Shown here one piece after another: positions 46,351 through 56,637 of a stretch of DNA of 64,000 bases. The notes below the pieces were generated by a model that worked only from the letters and a program-made list of their open reading frames with translations, was not told the origin of the DNA and searched no databases. This DNA is from Mycobacterium basiliense (GTDB lineage Bacteria; Actinomycetota; Actinomycetes; Mycobacteriales; Mycobacteriaceae): assembly GCF_900292015.1 (NCBI RefSeq), contig NZ_LR130759.1:5543631-5607630 (forward strand). Direction: 5' to 3'. The translations under genes were made by a program, and so were the position numbers. How positions within the stretch are numbered: the stretch's first letter is position 1; the number at the start of each line of letters is the position of its first letter.

Positions 46351-48743
46351 CCGCGTTGCGACTCCCATGGGCCGAGATGTGGCGCTTCGCCGCGGTGATC
46401 GGAATAGTGGCCGGTTTCGCGGTGGCGCTGACCGCTCCCGCAGCCGCGCCACGCGCGACAGCGGGCGAGCCAAGTGCGACGCCGTTCGTGCAAGTCCGGA
46501 TCGATCAGGTGACCCCCGATGTTGTCACCACCACCAGCGACCCCGTCGTCACTGTCAGCGGCATGGTGACCAACATTGGGGACCGCCCGGTTCGTGACGT
46601 GATGGTTCGGCTCGAACACGCCGCGGCGGTCACCTCGTCGGCCACGCTACGCACCTCGCTCGACGGCAGCACCGACCAATACCATCCAGCCGCAGATTTC
46701 CTGACGGTCGCGCCCGAACTCGAGCGCGGGCAAGGGGTCGGCTTTACCCTGTCTGCCCCGCTGCGCTCGCTGACCAAGCCGTCGCTAGCCATCGACGAAC
46801 CGGGGATCTTCCCGGTCCTGGTCAATGTCAACGGGACACCCGATTACGGCGCACCCGCTCGGCTGGACAATGCACGATTCCTGCTGCCCGTCGTGGGTGT
46901 TCCACCCGACCGTACGGCCGACTTCGATTCCGCCGTCGCGCCGGAAACAAACAAGCCCGTCTGGATCACCATGCTGTGGCCGTTGGCCGATCGCCCCAGA
47001 TTGGCGCCCGGCGTTCCCGGCGGAACCATTCCGGTTCGGCTAATCGACGACGACCTGGCGAACTCACTTGCCAGCGGCGGACGGCTCGATACCCTGCTCG
47101 CCGCGGCCGAGCTCGCCACCAGCCGCGACGTCGACCCGGAGGGCGCTGTCACCCGCTCGCTGTGTCTGGCAGTCGACCCGGACCTGCTGGTCACGGTCAA
47201 CGCAATGACCGGCGGCTACGTGGTGTCCGACTCCCCGGATGGCCCCGCCCAATTGCCCGGCACCACGACGCACCCGGGGACGGGTCAGGCTGCCGCGTCC
47301 ATCTGGCTGGACCGGCTGCGGGCGCTGTCCCACCGGACCTGCGTGGTGCCCCTCCCATACGCACAAGCCGACCTGGACGCCCTACAGCGTGTCAACGATC
47401 CCGCCCTCAGCCGGATCGCCGTCATCAGCCCCGCCGATATTGTCGATCGAATTCTCGACGTCGATTCCGTCCGGGGGGCGACCCTGCTGCCCGACGGCCC
47501 GCTAACCAGCCGCGTCGTCAACTTGCTCAGCGGCGAGCAAGGGATGGTCGCGATTGCGGCCGCCGACTTTTCTGCGCACGACGCGGCCGACGCTGCCCGG
47601 GCCAACGCCGACATCGCCCCCCGGCGATTGTCCCCTCAGGTAGTCGCGGCGCCGTTTGATCCGGCGGTCGGTGCCGCCCTAGCCGCGGCAGGTAGCAACC
47701 CGATCGTTCCCACCTATCTGGATCCCGCGTTGTCGGTTCACATCACCCATGACTCGGTCACCGCGCGCCGTCAGGACGCGCTAGGTGCCATGCTGTGGCG
47801 CAGCGTGTCACCAGAGGCAGCGCCACGCACCCAAATCCTCATGCCGCCGACCATGTGGAACCTGCGGGGCGATGATGCGCAGTTGATCCTGACGGCGCTG
47901 GCCACCACCATTCACTCCGGCCTGGCGGTACCCCGCCCGCTGCCGGCGCTGCTTGCCGAGGCGGCGGCCCACAACGAGCCCCCGGAGCCTCCGGGCGCCT
48001 ACGGCTCCACGCGTGGCCGATTCAACGACGACATCACCGCACAGATAGCCGACCAGGTTGGCCGACTGTGGAAGCTAACCTCGGCGCTGGCCACCGATGA
48101 CCGCACCGGACTCACCGGCGTGCAGTACACCGCGCCACTACGCGAGGACATGCTGCGCGCGCTGAGCCAATCGGTGCCACCCGACACGCGCAACGGTCTG
48201 GCCCAGCAGCGGCTCACGGTCGTCGGCCACACGATCAACGACTTCTTCGGTGCCGTGACGATCGTCAATCCGGGCGGCTCCTACACCCTGGCCACCGAAC
48301 ACAGCCCCCTTCCGCTAGCCCTACACAATGGCCTGGCCGTACCGATCCGGGTCAAGTTGCAGGTCGATGCGCCACCCGGCATGACCGTCACTGACGTCGG
48401 TGAGATCGAACTGCCACCGGGGTACCTGCCGCTACGGGTACCGATCGAAGTCAAGTTCACCCAGCGGGTTGCCATCGACGTTGCGCTCAAGACTCCCGAC
48501 GGGATGACGCTGGGTGAGCCGGTGCGCCTGTCGGTGCACTCCAACGCCTACGGCAAGGTCTTGTTCGCGATCACGCTCACCGCGGCCGCGGTGTTAGTCA
48601 CCCTCGCCGGGCGCCGTCTTTGGCACCGATTCCGTGGCCAGCCCGACCGCGCCGACTTGGATCGCCCCGACCCGCCCCCGGCCAGGCACCGCGAGCAGCG
48701 TCGTGCGATCGACCATCGGGTCGATGAAGAGCACCGCGTATGA
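46347..48743 (+). CDS. DUF6049-type membrane protein between mutT4 and murJ
   Basis: This 798-aa protein (Rv3909 counterpart, about 802 aa) has an N-terminal signal/anchor (about residues 10-33), a large extracytoplasmic part starting with an Ig/CARDB-like domain ([24 protein letters not shown]), and a C-terminal transmembrane helix (about 735-760) followed by a basic tail. It is translationally coupled at both ends: GTGA with mutT4 and ATGA with murJ. The constant link to murJ in actinobacteria suggests a role in peptidoglycan precursor export or its control, but no activity is established. Confidence 0.9.
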   Translation: MTALRLPWAEMWRFAAVIGIVAGFAVALTAPAAAPRATAGEPSATPFVQVRIDQVTPDVVTTTSDPVVTVSGMVTNIGDRPVRDVMVRLEHAAAVTSSATLRTSLDGSTDQYHPAADFLTVAPELERGQGVGFTLSAPLRSLTKPSLAIDEPGIFPVLVNVNGTPDYGAPARLDNARFLLPVVGVPPDRTADFDSAVAPETNKPVWITMLWPLADRPRLAPGVPGGTIPVRLIDDDLANSLASGGRLDTLLAAAELATSRDVDPEGAVTRSLCLAVDPDLLVTVNAMTGGYVVSDSPDGPAQLPGTTTHPGTGQAAASIWLDRLRALSHRTCVVPLPYAQADLDALQRVNDPALSRIAVISPADIVDRILDVDSVRGATLLPDGPLTSRVVNLLSGEQGMVAIAAADFSAHDAADAARANADIAPRRLSPQVVAAPFDPAVGAALAAAGSNPIVPTYLDPALSVHITHDSVTARRQDALGAMLWRSVSPEAAPRTQILMPPTMWNLRGDDAQLILTALATTIHSGLAVPRPLPALLAEAAAHNEPPEPPGAYGSTRGRFNDDITAQIADQVGRLWKLTSALATDDRTGLTGVQYTAPLREDMLRALSQSVPPDTRNGLAQQRLTVVGHTINDFFGAVTIVNPGGSYTLATEHSPLPLALHNGLAVPIRVKLQVDAPPGMTVTDVGEIELPPGYLPLRVPIEVKFTQRVAIDVALKTPDGMTLGEPVRLSVHSNAYGKVLFAITLTAAAVLVTLAGRRLWHRFRGQPDRADLDRPDPPPARHREQRRAIDHRVDEEHRV

Positions 48744-51700
48744 AATCGGCTCCGCGGCATGTGCAAGCGGGGCCGCAGCCACAGCCACCGCAATCGCCAA
48801 GACGACACCGTCTTCAACTCTCACCCCAAGAGGTGGGGGCCGCAGCATTACCGGTGCAGGGCCCACCACGCAGACGGCCTGAATTGACCGATGCCGCACT
48901 GGTATCCCGGTCGTGGGGAATGGCATTCGCGACGCTGATCAGCCGGCTCACCGGTTTTGCCCGGATCGTGCTGCTGGCCGCAATCCTGGGTGCCGCGCTG
49001 TCCAGCTCCTTCTCGGTGGCCAATCAGCTACCAAACCTGGTTGCGGCGCTAGTACTCGAGGCGACGTTCACGGCGATATTCGTGCCCGTATTGGCCCGTG
49101 CCGAGCAGGACGACCCCGACGGGGGTGCCGCGTTCGTACGCCGATTGGTGACTTTGGCGACCACGCTGCTAGTGCTCGCCACCACCTTGTCGGTCTTGGC
49201 GGCGCCCCTGCTGGTCCGGTTGATGCTAGGTCGTAGCCCGCAAGTCAACCAGCCCCTGACCACCGCCTTCGCCTACCTTCTCCTGCCCCAGGTACTCGCC
49301 TATGGTCTGTCGTCGGTGTTTATGGCAATCCTGAACACTCGCAACGTATTCGGCCCGCCCGCCTGGGCGCCCGTCGTCAACAACGTCGTCGCGATCGCAA
49401 CGTTGCTGGTGTATCTAGCCGCCCCGGGTGAGCTGTCGGTCGACCCGGTCAAGATGGGCAATGCCAAGCTGCTCATTCTCGGCGTCGGTACCACCTTGGG
49501 AGTGTTCACCCAGACCGCGGTGCTGCTGGTCGCCATCGGGCGCGAGCACATCAGCCTGCGCCCGCTGTGGGGAGTCGATCAGCGGCTCAAGCGCTTCGGG
49601 ACCATGGCCGCAGCCATGGTGCTCTACGTGCTGATCAGTCAGCTCGGATTGATAGTGGGCAACCAAATTGCCAGCACGGCCGCGGCTTCTGGTCCGGCGA
49701 TCTACAACTACACCTGGCTGGTGCTGATGCTGCCATTCGGGATGATCGGCGTGACGGTGTTGACTGTGGTGATGCCGCGGCTGAGTCGCAACGCCGCCGC
49801 CGACGACCTCCCCGCCGTCCTCGCCGACCTTTCATTGGCTACCCGGTTAACCATGATCACGCTGATCCCGATGGTGGCGTTTATGACCGTCGGCGGCTCG
49901 GCGATGGGTACCGCACTGTTTGCCTACGGCAACTTCGGCCAAGTCGACGCCGGGTACTTGGGCGCTGCGATCGCGCTCTCCGCCTTCACCCTGATCCCCT
50001 ACGCCCTGGTGCTGTTGCAGCTGCGGGTGTTCTACGCCCGCGAACAGCCCTGGACGCCGATCGTGGTCATAGTCGTCATCACCGGCGTCAAGATCATCGC
50101 TTCGCTGGCAGCACCGCATGTCACCAGCGACCGTGAGTTGGTCGCCGGCTACTTGGGGCTGGCCAACGGCCTGGGATTTCTGGCCGGTGCCCTAGTCGGC
50201 TACTACCTGCTGCGCCGGGCGCTACGGCCCGATGGTGGCCAGCTGATCGGCGCCCGCGAAGTACACACCATCCTGGTGACCACCGCCGCCTCGTTGGTGG
50301 CTGGCCTATTTGCCTACGTGGTGGATCGGCTGCTGGGGCTCAACCAATTGACCACCCATGCCGGCGGGATTGGTTCGCTGCTGCGCCTGGTGATATTGGC
50401 GCTGATCATGCTGCCGATCCTGGCCGCGGTGGTGCTCGGTGCACAGGTCCCCGAAGCGCAGGCAGCACTGGCTGCGGTCCGGAGGCGGTGGCACAAACAG
50501 CCCGGCAAACCCGTGCCGAGCAAGGTGACTGTGCCAGATGAATCGTCTGGCACAAGCGCCGTCACGTACCCTGAGCAAAGAAACTCGTCCCCGCCGGGGG
50601 GAAGTGCGGTCTTGGAACCGATCCGGCGCAGACCTCCGGTGGGCAGAACCGGGATAGGGAAAGGACCGGAGGTGACCGACCGCTCCTCGGATAGTGCCGC
50701 CTCATCCAATTCCGCGTCAGACACCGATCTGCCGCGGCCTGTTGCCGACGACTTCCAACCCGACATCCCCGCCGATTTCGATCGGGGCCGCGGCGCGGCG
50801 AGACCCACATCCGATCAGTTCAACGGCGATTCCGTCAGTGAAACCCGTGGGCCGATCCCGTTCGACGCGCCGCGAGAGCGCCCCGCAGACCCGCCACCGC
50901 AAGACGACATCAAACTGGTGCCGGGCGCTCGCATCGCCAACGGCCGCTACCGTCTGCTCGTCTTCCACGGAGGTGCACCACCGCTGCAGTTCTGGCAGGC
51001 GCTGGACACCGCGCTGGACCGGCAGGTGGCATTGACCTTCGTCGATCCGGACGGCGCGCTTCCCGAAGAGGTGATGCAGGACATCCTGGCCCGTACCTTG
51101 CGGCTGAGCCGGATCGACAAACCTGGTATCGCCAGGGTGCTCGACGTGCTTCACACCTCGTCGGGCGGGCTGGTGGTCGCCGAGTGGATCCGAGGCGGTT
51201 CGCTGCAAGAGGTCGCGGAAACCGCGCCGTCGCCCGTTGGGGCGATCCGCGCGATGCAGTCGCTGGCCGCAGCTGCCGATGCCGCCCACCGCGCTGGGGT
51301 GGCCCTGTCAATCGACCACCCCAGCCGCGTGCGTGTCAGCATCGAGGGTGACGTGGTGCTCGCCTATCCGGCGACCATGCCAGACGCCAACCCGCAAGAC
51401 GACATTCGAGGTATCGGTGCCGCCCTGTATGCGCTGTTGGTCAACCGGTGGCCGCTGCGGGAGTCTGGTGTGCGCAGCGGGCTGGCACCGGCCGAACGTG
51501 ATGCGTCCGGCAATCCCGTCGAACCCAGCGCTGTGGACAGTGACGTCCCCTTCCAGATTTCTGCAGTCGCGGTTCGGTCGGTCCAGGAAGATGGCGGGAT
51601 ACGCAGTGCATCAACGCTGTTGAACTTGCTGCAGCAGGCCACTGCGGTGGCCGACCGCACCGAGGTACTCGGCCCGATCGAACCTGCCCCACTCCCCCCG

Positions 51701-52375
51701 CGGCGTTCGACGGCACCGGACGCAGCGGCCCTCCCCCGCCGCCGGCGCAACCTGCTGATCGGTATCGGTGCCGGCGCGGCCATCCTCTTGGTGGCCTTGC
51801 TGGTTTTGGTCTCGGTCGTCAACAAGATCTTCGGCAACGTCGGGGCCGGCCTCAACCGGGACCAGCTTGGCCTGAACACGCCCACCTCATCGACGTCGGG
51901 GGAAATGAGCTCGGCGCCGTCGGGCAGCGTCGTCAAACCCACCAAGGCCACCGTCTTCTCCCCCGACGGCGAAGCCGACAACCCGAGCCAAGCCGACTTG
52001 GCCATCGACGGCAATCCCAGCACCTCATGGGAAACCGACACCTATTCCGATGCCGTTCCATTCCCCTCATTCAAAAACGGTGTCGGCTTGATGCTCCAGC
52101 TGCCGCAACCCACCGTGGTCGGCACGGTCACCATCGACGTTTCGAGCACCGACACCAAAGTGGAGATTCGTTCCTCGCCAACTGCCAATCCGGCGAAGCT
52201 GAGCGACACGACCGTGCTAGCGCCGGCCACCACGGTCAAGCCCGGTCACAACACCATCGCGGTCAATACCTCCACACCGACATCGAACCTGCTGGTGTGG
52301 ATTTCGACGCTGGGAACCACCGACGGCAAGAGCCGCGCCGCCATCTCGGAAATCACAGTTCGCGCCGCGTCCTGA
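48740..52375 (+). CDS. murJ: MurJ (MviN) lipid II flippase fused to a pseudokinase domain
   Basis: This 1211-aa protein has three parts. Residues about 60-590 form the 14-helix MurJ/MviN core (LISRLTGFARIVLLAAILG, NVFGPPAWAPVVNN), which flips lipid II. Residues about 720-960 form an inactive kinase-like domain (ARIANGRYRLLVFHGG onward, lacking HRD/DFG), the part that in M. tuberculosis is phosphorylated by PknB and binds FhaA. One more transmembrane helix (about 1005-1030) leads to an extracytoplasmic discoidin/galactose-binding-like domain (VFSPDGEADNPSQAD, GNPSTSWETDTY). The N-terminal 50 residues are Pro/Gln/Arg-rich. Coupled to the upstream gene (ATGA). Confidence 0.96.
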   Translation: MKSAPRHVQAGPQPQPPQSPRRHRLQLSPQEVGAAALPVQGPPRRRPELTDAALVSRSWGMAFATLISRLTGFARIVLLAAILGAALSSSFSVANQLPNLVAALVLEATFTAIFVPVLARAEQDDPDGGAAFVRRLVTLATTLLVLATTLSVLAAPLLVRLMLGRSPQVNQPLTTAFAYLLLPQVLAYGLSSVFMAILNTRNVFGPPAWAPVVNNVVAIATLLVYLAAPGELSVDPVKMGNAKLLILGVGTTLGVFTQTAVLLVAIGREHISLRPLWGVDQRLKRFGTMAAAMVLYVLISQLGLIVGNQIASTAAASGPAIYNYTWLVLMLPFGMIGVTVLTVVMPRLSRNAAADDLPAVLADLSLATRLTMITLIPMVAFMTVGGSAMGTALFAYGNFGQVDAGYLGAAIALSAFTLIPYALVLLQLRVFYAREQPWTPIVVIVVITGVKIIASLAAPHVTSDRELVAGYLGLANGLGFLAGALVGYYLLRRALRPDGGQLIGAREVHTILVTTAASLVAGLFAYVVDRLLGLNQLTTHAGGIGSLLRLVILALIMLPILAAVVLGAQVPEAQAALAAVRRRWHKQPGKPVPSKVTVPDESSGTSAVTYPEQRNSSPPGGSAVLEPIRRRPPVGRTGIGKGPEVTDRSSDSAASSNSASDTDLPRPVADDFQPDIPADFDRGRGAARPTSDQFNGDSVSETRGPIPFDAPRERPADPPPQDDIKLVPGARIANGRYRLLVFHGGAPPLQFWQALDTALDRQVALTFVDPDGALPEEVMQDILARTLRLSRIDKPGIARVLDVLHTSSGGLVVAEWIRGGSLQEVAETAPSPVGAIRAMQSLAAAADAAHRAGVALSIDHPSRVRVSIEGDVVLAYPATMPDANPQDDIRGIGAALYALLVNRWPLRESGVRSGLAPAERDASGNPVEPSAVDSDVPFQISAVAVRSVQEDGGIRSASTLLNLLQQATAVADRTEVLGPIEPAPLPPRRSTAPDAAALPRRRRNLLIGIGAGAAILLVALLVLVSVVNKIFGNVGAGLNRDQLGLNTPTSSTSGEMSSAPSGSVVKPTKATVFSPDGEADNPSQADLAIDGNPSTSWETDTYSDAVPFPSFKNGVGLMLQLPQPTVVGTVTIDVSSTDTKVEIRSSPTANPAKLSDTTVLAPATTVKPGHNTIAVNTSTPTSNLLVWISTLGTTDGKSRAAISEITVRAAS

Positions 52376-52437
52376 GTTCGGGGACGGCCGCCCGCGGGTG
52401 AAGTGCCCGACGGCCACCGAGGGGTTACTGTCCGGCG

Positions 52438-53004
52438 GTGGATCTTGCGGGTGGACGGGAACGCACTGACGCCGAGCTGCTGAGAGCCTTTGTCGCCGGT
52501 GACGGATTGGCCTTCGAGCAGCTGTTCCGCCGTCATCGGCGGCAGCTGTACCGGCTGGCCCGGCTAACCAGCCAAACCCCAGAAGACGCCGAGGACGCGC
52601 TGCAAGAGGCCATGCTGTCCGCGCACCGCGGTGCCGCCTCGTTTCGGTATGACGCCGCGGTCAGTAGTTGGTTACACCGCATCGTCGTCAATGCCTGCCT
52701 GGACCGGTTGCGTCGCGCCAAGTCGCGGCCGACCACCGCGCTCGAAGATGTGTATTCGGTTCCCGACCAAACGGCTCAGGTGGAGACGGCGATGGTGGTA
52801 CAGCGAGCATTGATGCGGCTTCCGGTAGAGCAACGGGCCGCGGTGGTCGCCGTCGATATGCAGGGGTATTCGATCGCCGACACCGCGCGGATGCTGGGGG
52901 TGGCAGCGGGCACCGTCAAGAGTCGCTGCGCTCGTGGGCGGTCCCGTCTGGTGCGCCTGCTGGGTTACCTGGACGCCGACGCGACCGTATTGGACACCGG
53001 CTAG
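52438..53004 (+). CDS. sigM: SigM, ECF RNA polymerase sigma factor
   Basis: This 188-aa ECF sigma factor has region 2 at about residues 20-90 (FEQLFRRHRRQLYRLARL, DAEDALQEAML, SFRYDAAVSSWLHRIVVNACLD) and region 4 at about 120-175 (LPVEQRAAVVAVDMQGYSIADTARML, GTVKSRCARGRSRL). In M. tuberculosis SigM regulates esx and PPE/surface genes among others. It starts at GTG 52438, 62 bases after murJ, and is followed by its anti-sigma gene. Longer isoforms are annotated in M. tuberculosis. Confidence 0.94.
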   Translation: MDLAGGRERTDAELLRAFVAGDGLAFEQLFRRHRRQLYRLARLTSQTPEDAEDALQEAMLSAHRGAASFRYDAAVSSWLHRIVVNACLDRLRRAKSRPTTALEDVYSVPDQTAQVETAMVVQRALMRLPVEQRAAVVAVDMQGYSIADTARMLGVAAGTVKSRCARGRSRLVRLLGYLDADATVLDTG

Positions 53005-53060
53005 CGCGGGCTACGGACCGCCCGTGGCCATCGGGCCCGTCATGCCGCACACTGGGGCGG

Positions 53061-53810
53061 ATGAATGGAGCCGAGAACGAAGCGAGCGCGGACCCGCCGC
53101 TGACCGTCGAGCTCCTGGCCGAGCTGCAGGCGGGACTACTCGGCGACGAAGCCGCCGCTCGAGTCCGGCGGCAGGTACGCACCGACCCCACCGCGGCGGC
53201 AGCCCTGCACGCGTTGCAGCAGGTTCGCCGCGATGTCGCTGACGCCGGGGCGGATCCGGCGTCAGCGCCGGATCCGCCCACCGATCTCCTTGACAGGATC
53301 TCCGCTACCCTACGGTCTGCACCGGCGAACGGCACCCGCGCTGCGCACGCCGCCCGCCCTCGCACTCGACCGGCGAAAGTCCTCGCCGGCATCGCCGGAT
53401 TGTGCGCCGCGGTCGCGGCGATCGGCCTCGGTACCACCGCGCTGATCAAGGCACCTACGCCGACGCCGAGCGGTCCAACCACCGCGATGCACATCACGAT
53501 TTCCACACCACCGCCAATGATCCCGCTGTCCATGAATCAGATTCTGGATTTGCTGCAGCGGACTCCCGACTTCGGGACGCTCACCGACCCGGCCCGGCGT
53601 GCATCCTGCCTGAACGGACTGGGCTACCCGGCGTCTACCGAGGTGCTGGGAGCGCGCCCCATCGACATCAATGCCCGACCGGGGGTACTCCTGGTGCTAC
53701 CCGGGGATACCCCCACCAACGTGGCCGCGTATGCGGTGGCGCAATACTGCAGCGCAGCCGACACCGGGCTGCTGGCCAGCACAACCGTCCCCCGGAAACT
53801 CCCGCCGTGA
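53061..53810 (+). CDS. rsmA: RsmA, anti-sigma-M factor
   Basis: This 249-aa membrane anti-sigma factor has an N-terminal cytosolic domain (LTVELLAELQAGLLGDEAAARVRRQV, like the RsmA/anti-sigma helical domain), a single transmembrane helix (about residues 102-122: VLAGIAGLCAAVAAIGLGTTAL), and an extracytoplasmic domain with two Cys (RRASCLNGLGYPAS, AQYCSAADTGLL). Known to bind and inhibit SigM. The frame is open from 52668 and overlaps sigM; the ATG at 53061 follows the sigM stop by 56 bases and matches the length of the M. tuberculosis protein (254 aa). Confidence 0.92.
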   Translation: MNGAENEASADPPLTVELLAELQAGLLGDEAAARVRRQVRTDPTAAAALHALQQVRRDVADAGADPASAPDPPTDLLDRISATLRSAPANGTRAAHAARPRTRPAKVLAGIAGLCAAVAAIGLGTTALIKAPTPTPSGPTTAMHITISTPPPMIPLSMNQILDLLQRTPDFGTLTDPARRASCLNGLGYPASTEVLGARPIDINARPGVLLVLPGDTPTNVAAYAVAQYCSAADTGLLASTTVPRKLPP

Positions 53811-53924
53811 CCGGCATGCGCCGCAAGCGGGAACACCAGTGCCTACGCTTGCGTTCATAGAAGTCCGAGAAGACAAAGAAGTTAGCGAAGCCAGACGCTC
53901 AACGTCCGTATCCGAAAGGCCCGC

Positions 53925-54923
53925 ATGACCGCCGCCTCCCCCGCCCAAGACACCATCCACGACGTAATAGTCATCGGCTCCGGGCCGGCCGGATATACCG
54001 CGGCCCTCTACACCGCCCGCGCTCAGCTGGCTCCGCTGGTTTTCGAGGGCACCTCCTTCGGAGGTGCGCTGATGACCACCACGGAGGTCGAGAACTACCC
54101 CGGATTCCGTGAGGGCATCACGGGCCCAGAGTTGATGGACGAGATGCGCGAACAGGCGCTGCGATTCGGTGCAGACCTGCGAATGGAAGACGTGGAATCG
54201 GTAGAGCTGGATGGTCCGATCAAATCGGTCGTCACCGCCGAGGGGGAAACCCATCGCGCTCGTGCCGTGATCCTGGCGATGGGCGCTGCGGCGCGCTATC
54301 TACACGTACCTGGGGAACAGGAGCTGTTGGGCCGCGGAGTGAGTTCGTGTGCCACCTGTGACGGGTTCTTCTTCCGCGATCAAGACATCGCGGTCATCGG
54401 GGGCGGTGACTCTGCCATGGAGGAGGCCACCTTCCTGACCCGGTTCGCCAGGAGCGTCACGTTGGTGCACCGCCGCGACGAGTTCCGGGCGTCCAAGATC
54501 ATGCTCAACCGCGCCCAGGCCAACGACAAGATCCGGATCCTGACCAATAAGGTCGTCGTTGCTGTGGAGGGGGGTGGCACGGTCACCGGACTGCGGTTGC
54601 GTGACGGACTTACCGGTGAGGAATCGACGCTGCCGGTGACCGGCGTCTTCGTCGCGATCGGCCACGAGCCGCGATCCGCGTTGGTGCGTGATGCCGTAGA
54701 CCTAGATCCCGACGGCTACGTGCTGGTCGAGGGCCGTACCACGGGCACGTCGCTGCAAGGAGTGTTCGCCGCTGGCGACCTGGTGGACCGCACCTACCGT
54801 CAGGCTGTCACCGCGGCCGGCAGCGGTTGCGCCGCCGCTATAGACGCCGAGCGCTGGCTGGCCGAACATGAAACGGCGGGAGACGCTGACAGTACCGACA
54901 CGTTGATTGGAGCACAGCAATGA
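53925..54923 (+). CDS. trxB2: Thioredoxin reductase
   Basis: This 332-aa FAD/NADPH flavoenzyme reduces thioredoxin. The FAD dinucleotide motif GSGPAG is at 18-23, the redox centre CATC at 142-145, the NADPH motif GGGDSAMEE follows at about 158-166, and the FAD-binding C-terminal motif [21 protein letters not shown] is intact. GAAAGG upstream is the ribosome binding site. The stop overlaps the trxC start by 4 bases (ATGA), an operon that supplies the reductase and its substrate together. The sigM-trxB2-trxC order is conserved in mycobacteria. Confidence 0.97.
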   Translation: MTAASPAQDTIHDVIVIGSGPAGYTAALYTARAQLAPLVFEGTSFGGALMTTTEVENYPGFREGITGPELMDEMREQALRFGADLRMEDVESVELDGPIKSVVTAEGETHRARAVILAMGAAARYLHVPGEQELLGRGVSSCATCDGFFFRDQDIAVIGGGDSAMEEATFLTRFARSVTLVHRRDEFRASKIMLNRAQANDKIRILTNKVVVAVEGGGTVTGLRLRDGLTGEESTLPVTGVFVAIGHEPRSALVRDAVDLDPDGYVLVEGRTTGTSLQGVFAAGDLVDRTYRQAVTAAGSGCAAAIDAERWLAEHETAGDADSTDTLIGAQQ

Positions 54924-55273
54924 CCGATTCCGAGAAGTCCAGCGCCACCATCGAGGTTTCCGACGCCTCTTTCTCCACCGACGTGTTATCCAGCAATAAG
55001 CCTGTGCTGGTTGACTTTTGGGCAACTTGGTGTGGACCATGCAAAATGGTGGCGCCGGTGCTTGAGGAAATCGCAGCCGAACGTTCGGATAATTTGACGG
55101 TCGCCAAGCTAGATGTCGACGCCAATCCTGAAACGGCGCGCGATTTCCAGGTTGTCTCCATTCCCACCATGATCCTGTTCAAGGACGGCCAGGCGGTAAA
55201 ACGAATCGTCGGGGCCAAAGGCAAAGCGGCGTTGCTACGTGAGCTTTCCGACGTGGTTCCCAACCTCACCTAG
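54920..55273 (+). CDS. trxC: Thioredoxin C
   Basis: This 117-aa thioredoxin has the active site WCGPC with Cys38 and Cys41, the cis-proline loop [13 protein letters not shown], and the C-terminal helix. It is reduced by TrxB2 and is the main thiol reductant partner for ribonucleotide reductase, peroxiredoxins and other targets. It is translationally coupled to trxB2. A short hairpin (GACCT, AGGTC at 55274-55290) follows the stop. Confidence 0.97.
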   Translation: MTDSEKSSATIEVSDASFSTDVLSSNKPVLVDFWATWCGPCKMVAPVLEEIAAERSDNLTVAKLDVDANPETARDFQVVSIPTMILFKDGQAVKRIVGAKGKAALLRELSDVVPNLT

Positions 55274-55407
55274 ACCTGTTCTAGAGGTCGGATCGAACCG
55301 CCCCGACTGGCCTGGGGTTTTCCCTAAATCGGCAAGGATCTGCGACAATACCGGTTAGCTGTCGTGCATTTGTCAGCGATGTCAGTTAGTTCCGGAGGGC
55401 CCTTGGT

Positions 55408-56628
55408 ATGCCGAGTCCGCGCCGCGAAGACGGCGACGCGCTGCGCTGCGGTGATCGCGGCGCCGCTGTCACGGAGATCCGGGCGGTGCTGGCTGCACTG
55501 GGAATGCTGGACAACGTCGACGAAGACCTGACCACAGGCCAACACGTCGCCGTCGAGCTATTCGACGTCAACCTCGATCAGGCGGTGCGTGCCTTTCAGC
55601 AGCACCGGGGACTGCTCGTGGACGGCATTGTCGGCGAGGCAACCTACCGCGCATTGAAAGAGGCCTCTTACCGGCTCGGGGCGCGCACGCTGTATCACCA
55701 ATTCGGTGCTCCGCTGTACGGCGACGATGTCGCGACACTTCAGGCTCGGCTGCAGGATCTCGGTTTCTACACCGGCCTGGTCGACGGTCATTTCGGGCTG
55801 CAGACACACAACGCGTTGATCTCATACCAGCGTGAGTACGGGCTCTCCGCTGACGGCATCTGCGGCCCAGAAACGTTGCGCTCGCTGTACTTCCTGAGTT
55901 CGCGCGTCAGTGGCGGCTCGCCACACGCGATTCGGGAAGAGGAGCTGGTTCGTAGGTCCGGTCCCAAGCTGTCAGGCAAGCGCATCATCATCGATCCGGG
56001 CCGCGGGGGTAACGACCACGGCCTGATCACCCAAGGTCCTGCCGGGCCGATCAGCGAAGCAGACATGCTGTGGGACTTGGCTAGTCGACTTGAGGGGCGG
56101 ATGTCCGCCATCGGTATGGAGACATTCTTGTCCCGGCCGGCCAATCGCAGTCCATCGGACGCTGAGCGGGCCGCTACTGCCAACTCTGTCGGGGCGGACC
56201 TGATGATCAGCCTACGTTGCGAAGCTCAACCCGGTTCAGCGGCAAACGGTGTGGCCTCCTTCCACTTCGGCAATGCGCACGGTTCGGTATCCACCATTGG
56301 TCGCAATCTTGCCGACTTCATTCAGCGAGAAGTTGTGGCGCGCACCGGGTTACAGGATTGTCGCACTCACGGTCGGACTTGGGATCTGTTGCGGCTGACC
56401 AGAATGCCCACGGTTCAGGTCGACGTCGGGTATATCACCAACTCACGCGATCGCGAGATGCTGATCTCCATGCAGACCCGCGATGCCATTGCCGAAGGGA
56501 TTCTCGCCGCGGTCAAGCGGCTTTACCTACTCGGCAAGAACGACCGTCCCACAGGCACTTTCACCTTTGCCGAGTTGCTTGCCCACGAACTCTCGGTGGA
56601 GCGGGCGAGCAGACTCAGCGGATCCTGA
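55408..56628 (+). CDS. cwlM: CwlM, peptidoglycan synthesis regulator (amidase-like)
   Basis: This 406-aa protein has two N-terminal peptidoglycan-binding-type domains (about residues 20-90 and 100-170, FQQHRGLLVDGIVGEATYRAL and DGHFGLQTHNALISYQ) and an amidase_3 domain (about 195-380: IIIDPGRGGND, ADLMISLRCEA, RMPTVQVDVGYITN). In mycobacteria CwlM lacks a signal peptide, is phosphorylated by PknB and activates MurA to start peptidoglycan synthesis. The amidase motif reads DPGRGG instead of DPGHGG, so the zinc-binding His is replaced by Arg and hydrolysis is unlikely. GGAGGG precedes the ATG. Confidence 0.95.
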   Translation: MPSPRREDGDALRCGDRGAAVTEIRAVLAALGMLDNVDEDLTTGQHVAVELFDVNLDQAVRAFQQHRGLLVDGIVGEATYRALKEASYRLGARTLYHQFGAPLYGDDVATLQARLQDLGFYTGLVDGHFGLQTHNALISYQREYGLSADGICGPETLRSLYFLSSRVSGGSPHAIREEELVRRSGPKLSGKRIIIDPGRGGNDHGLITQGPAGPISEADMLWDLASRLEGRMSAIGMETFLSRPANRSPSDAERAATANSVGADLMISLRCEAQPGSAANGVASFHFGNAHGSVSTIGRNLADFIQREVVARTGLQDCRTHGRTWDLLRLTRMPTVQVDVGYITNSRDREMLISMQTRDAIAEGILAAVKRLYLLGKNDRPTGTFTFAELLAHELSVERASRLSGS

Positions 56629-56637
56629 CCCTTCTTG

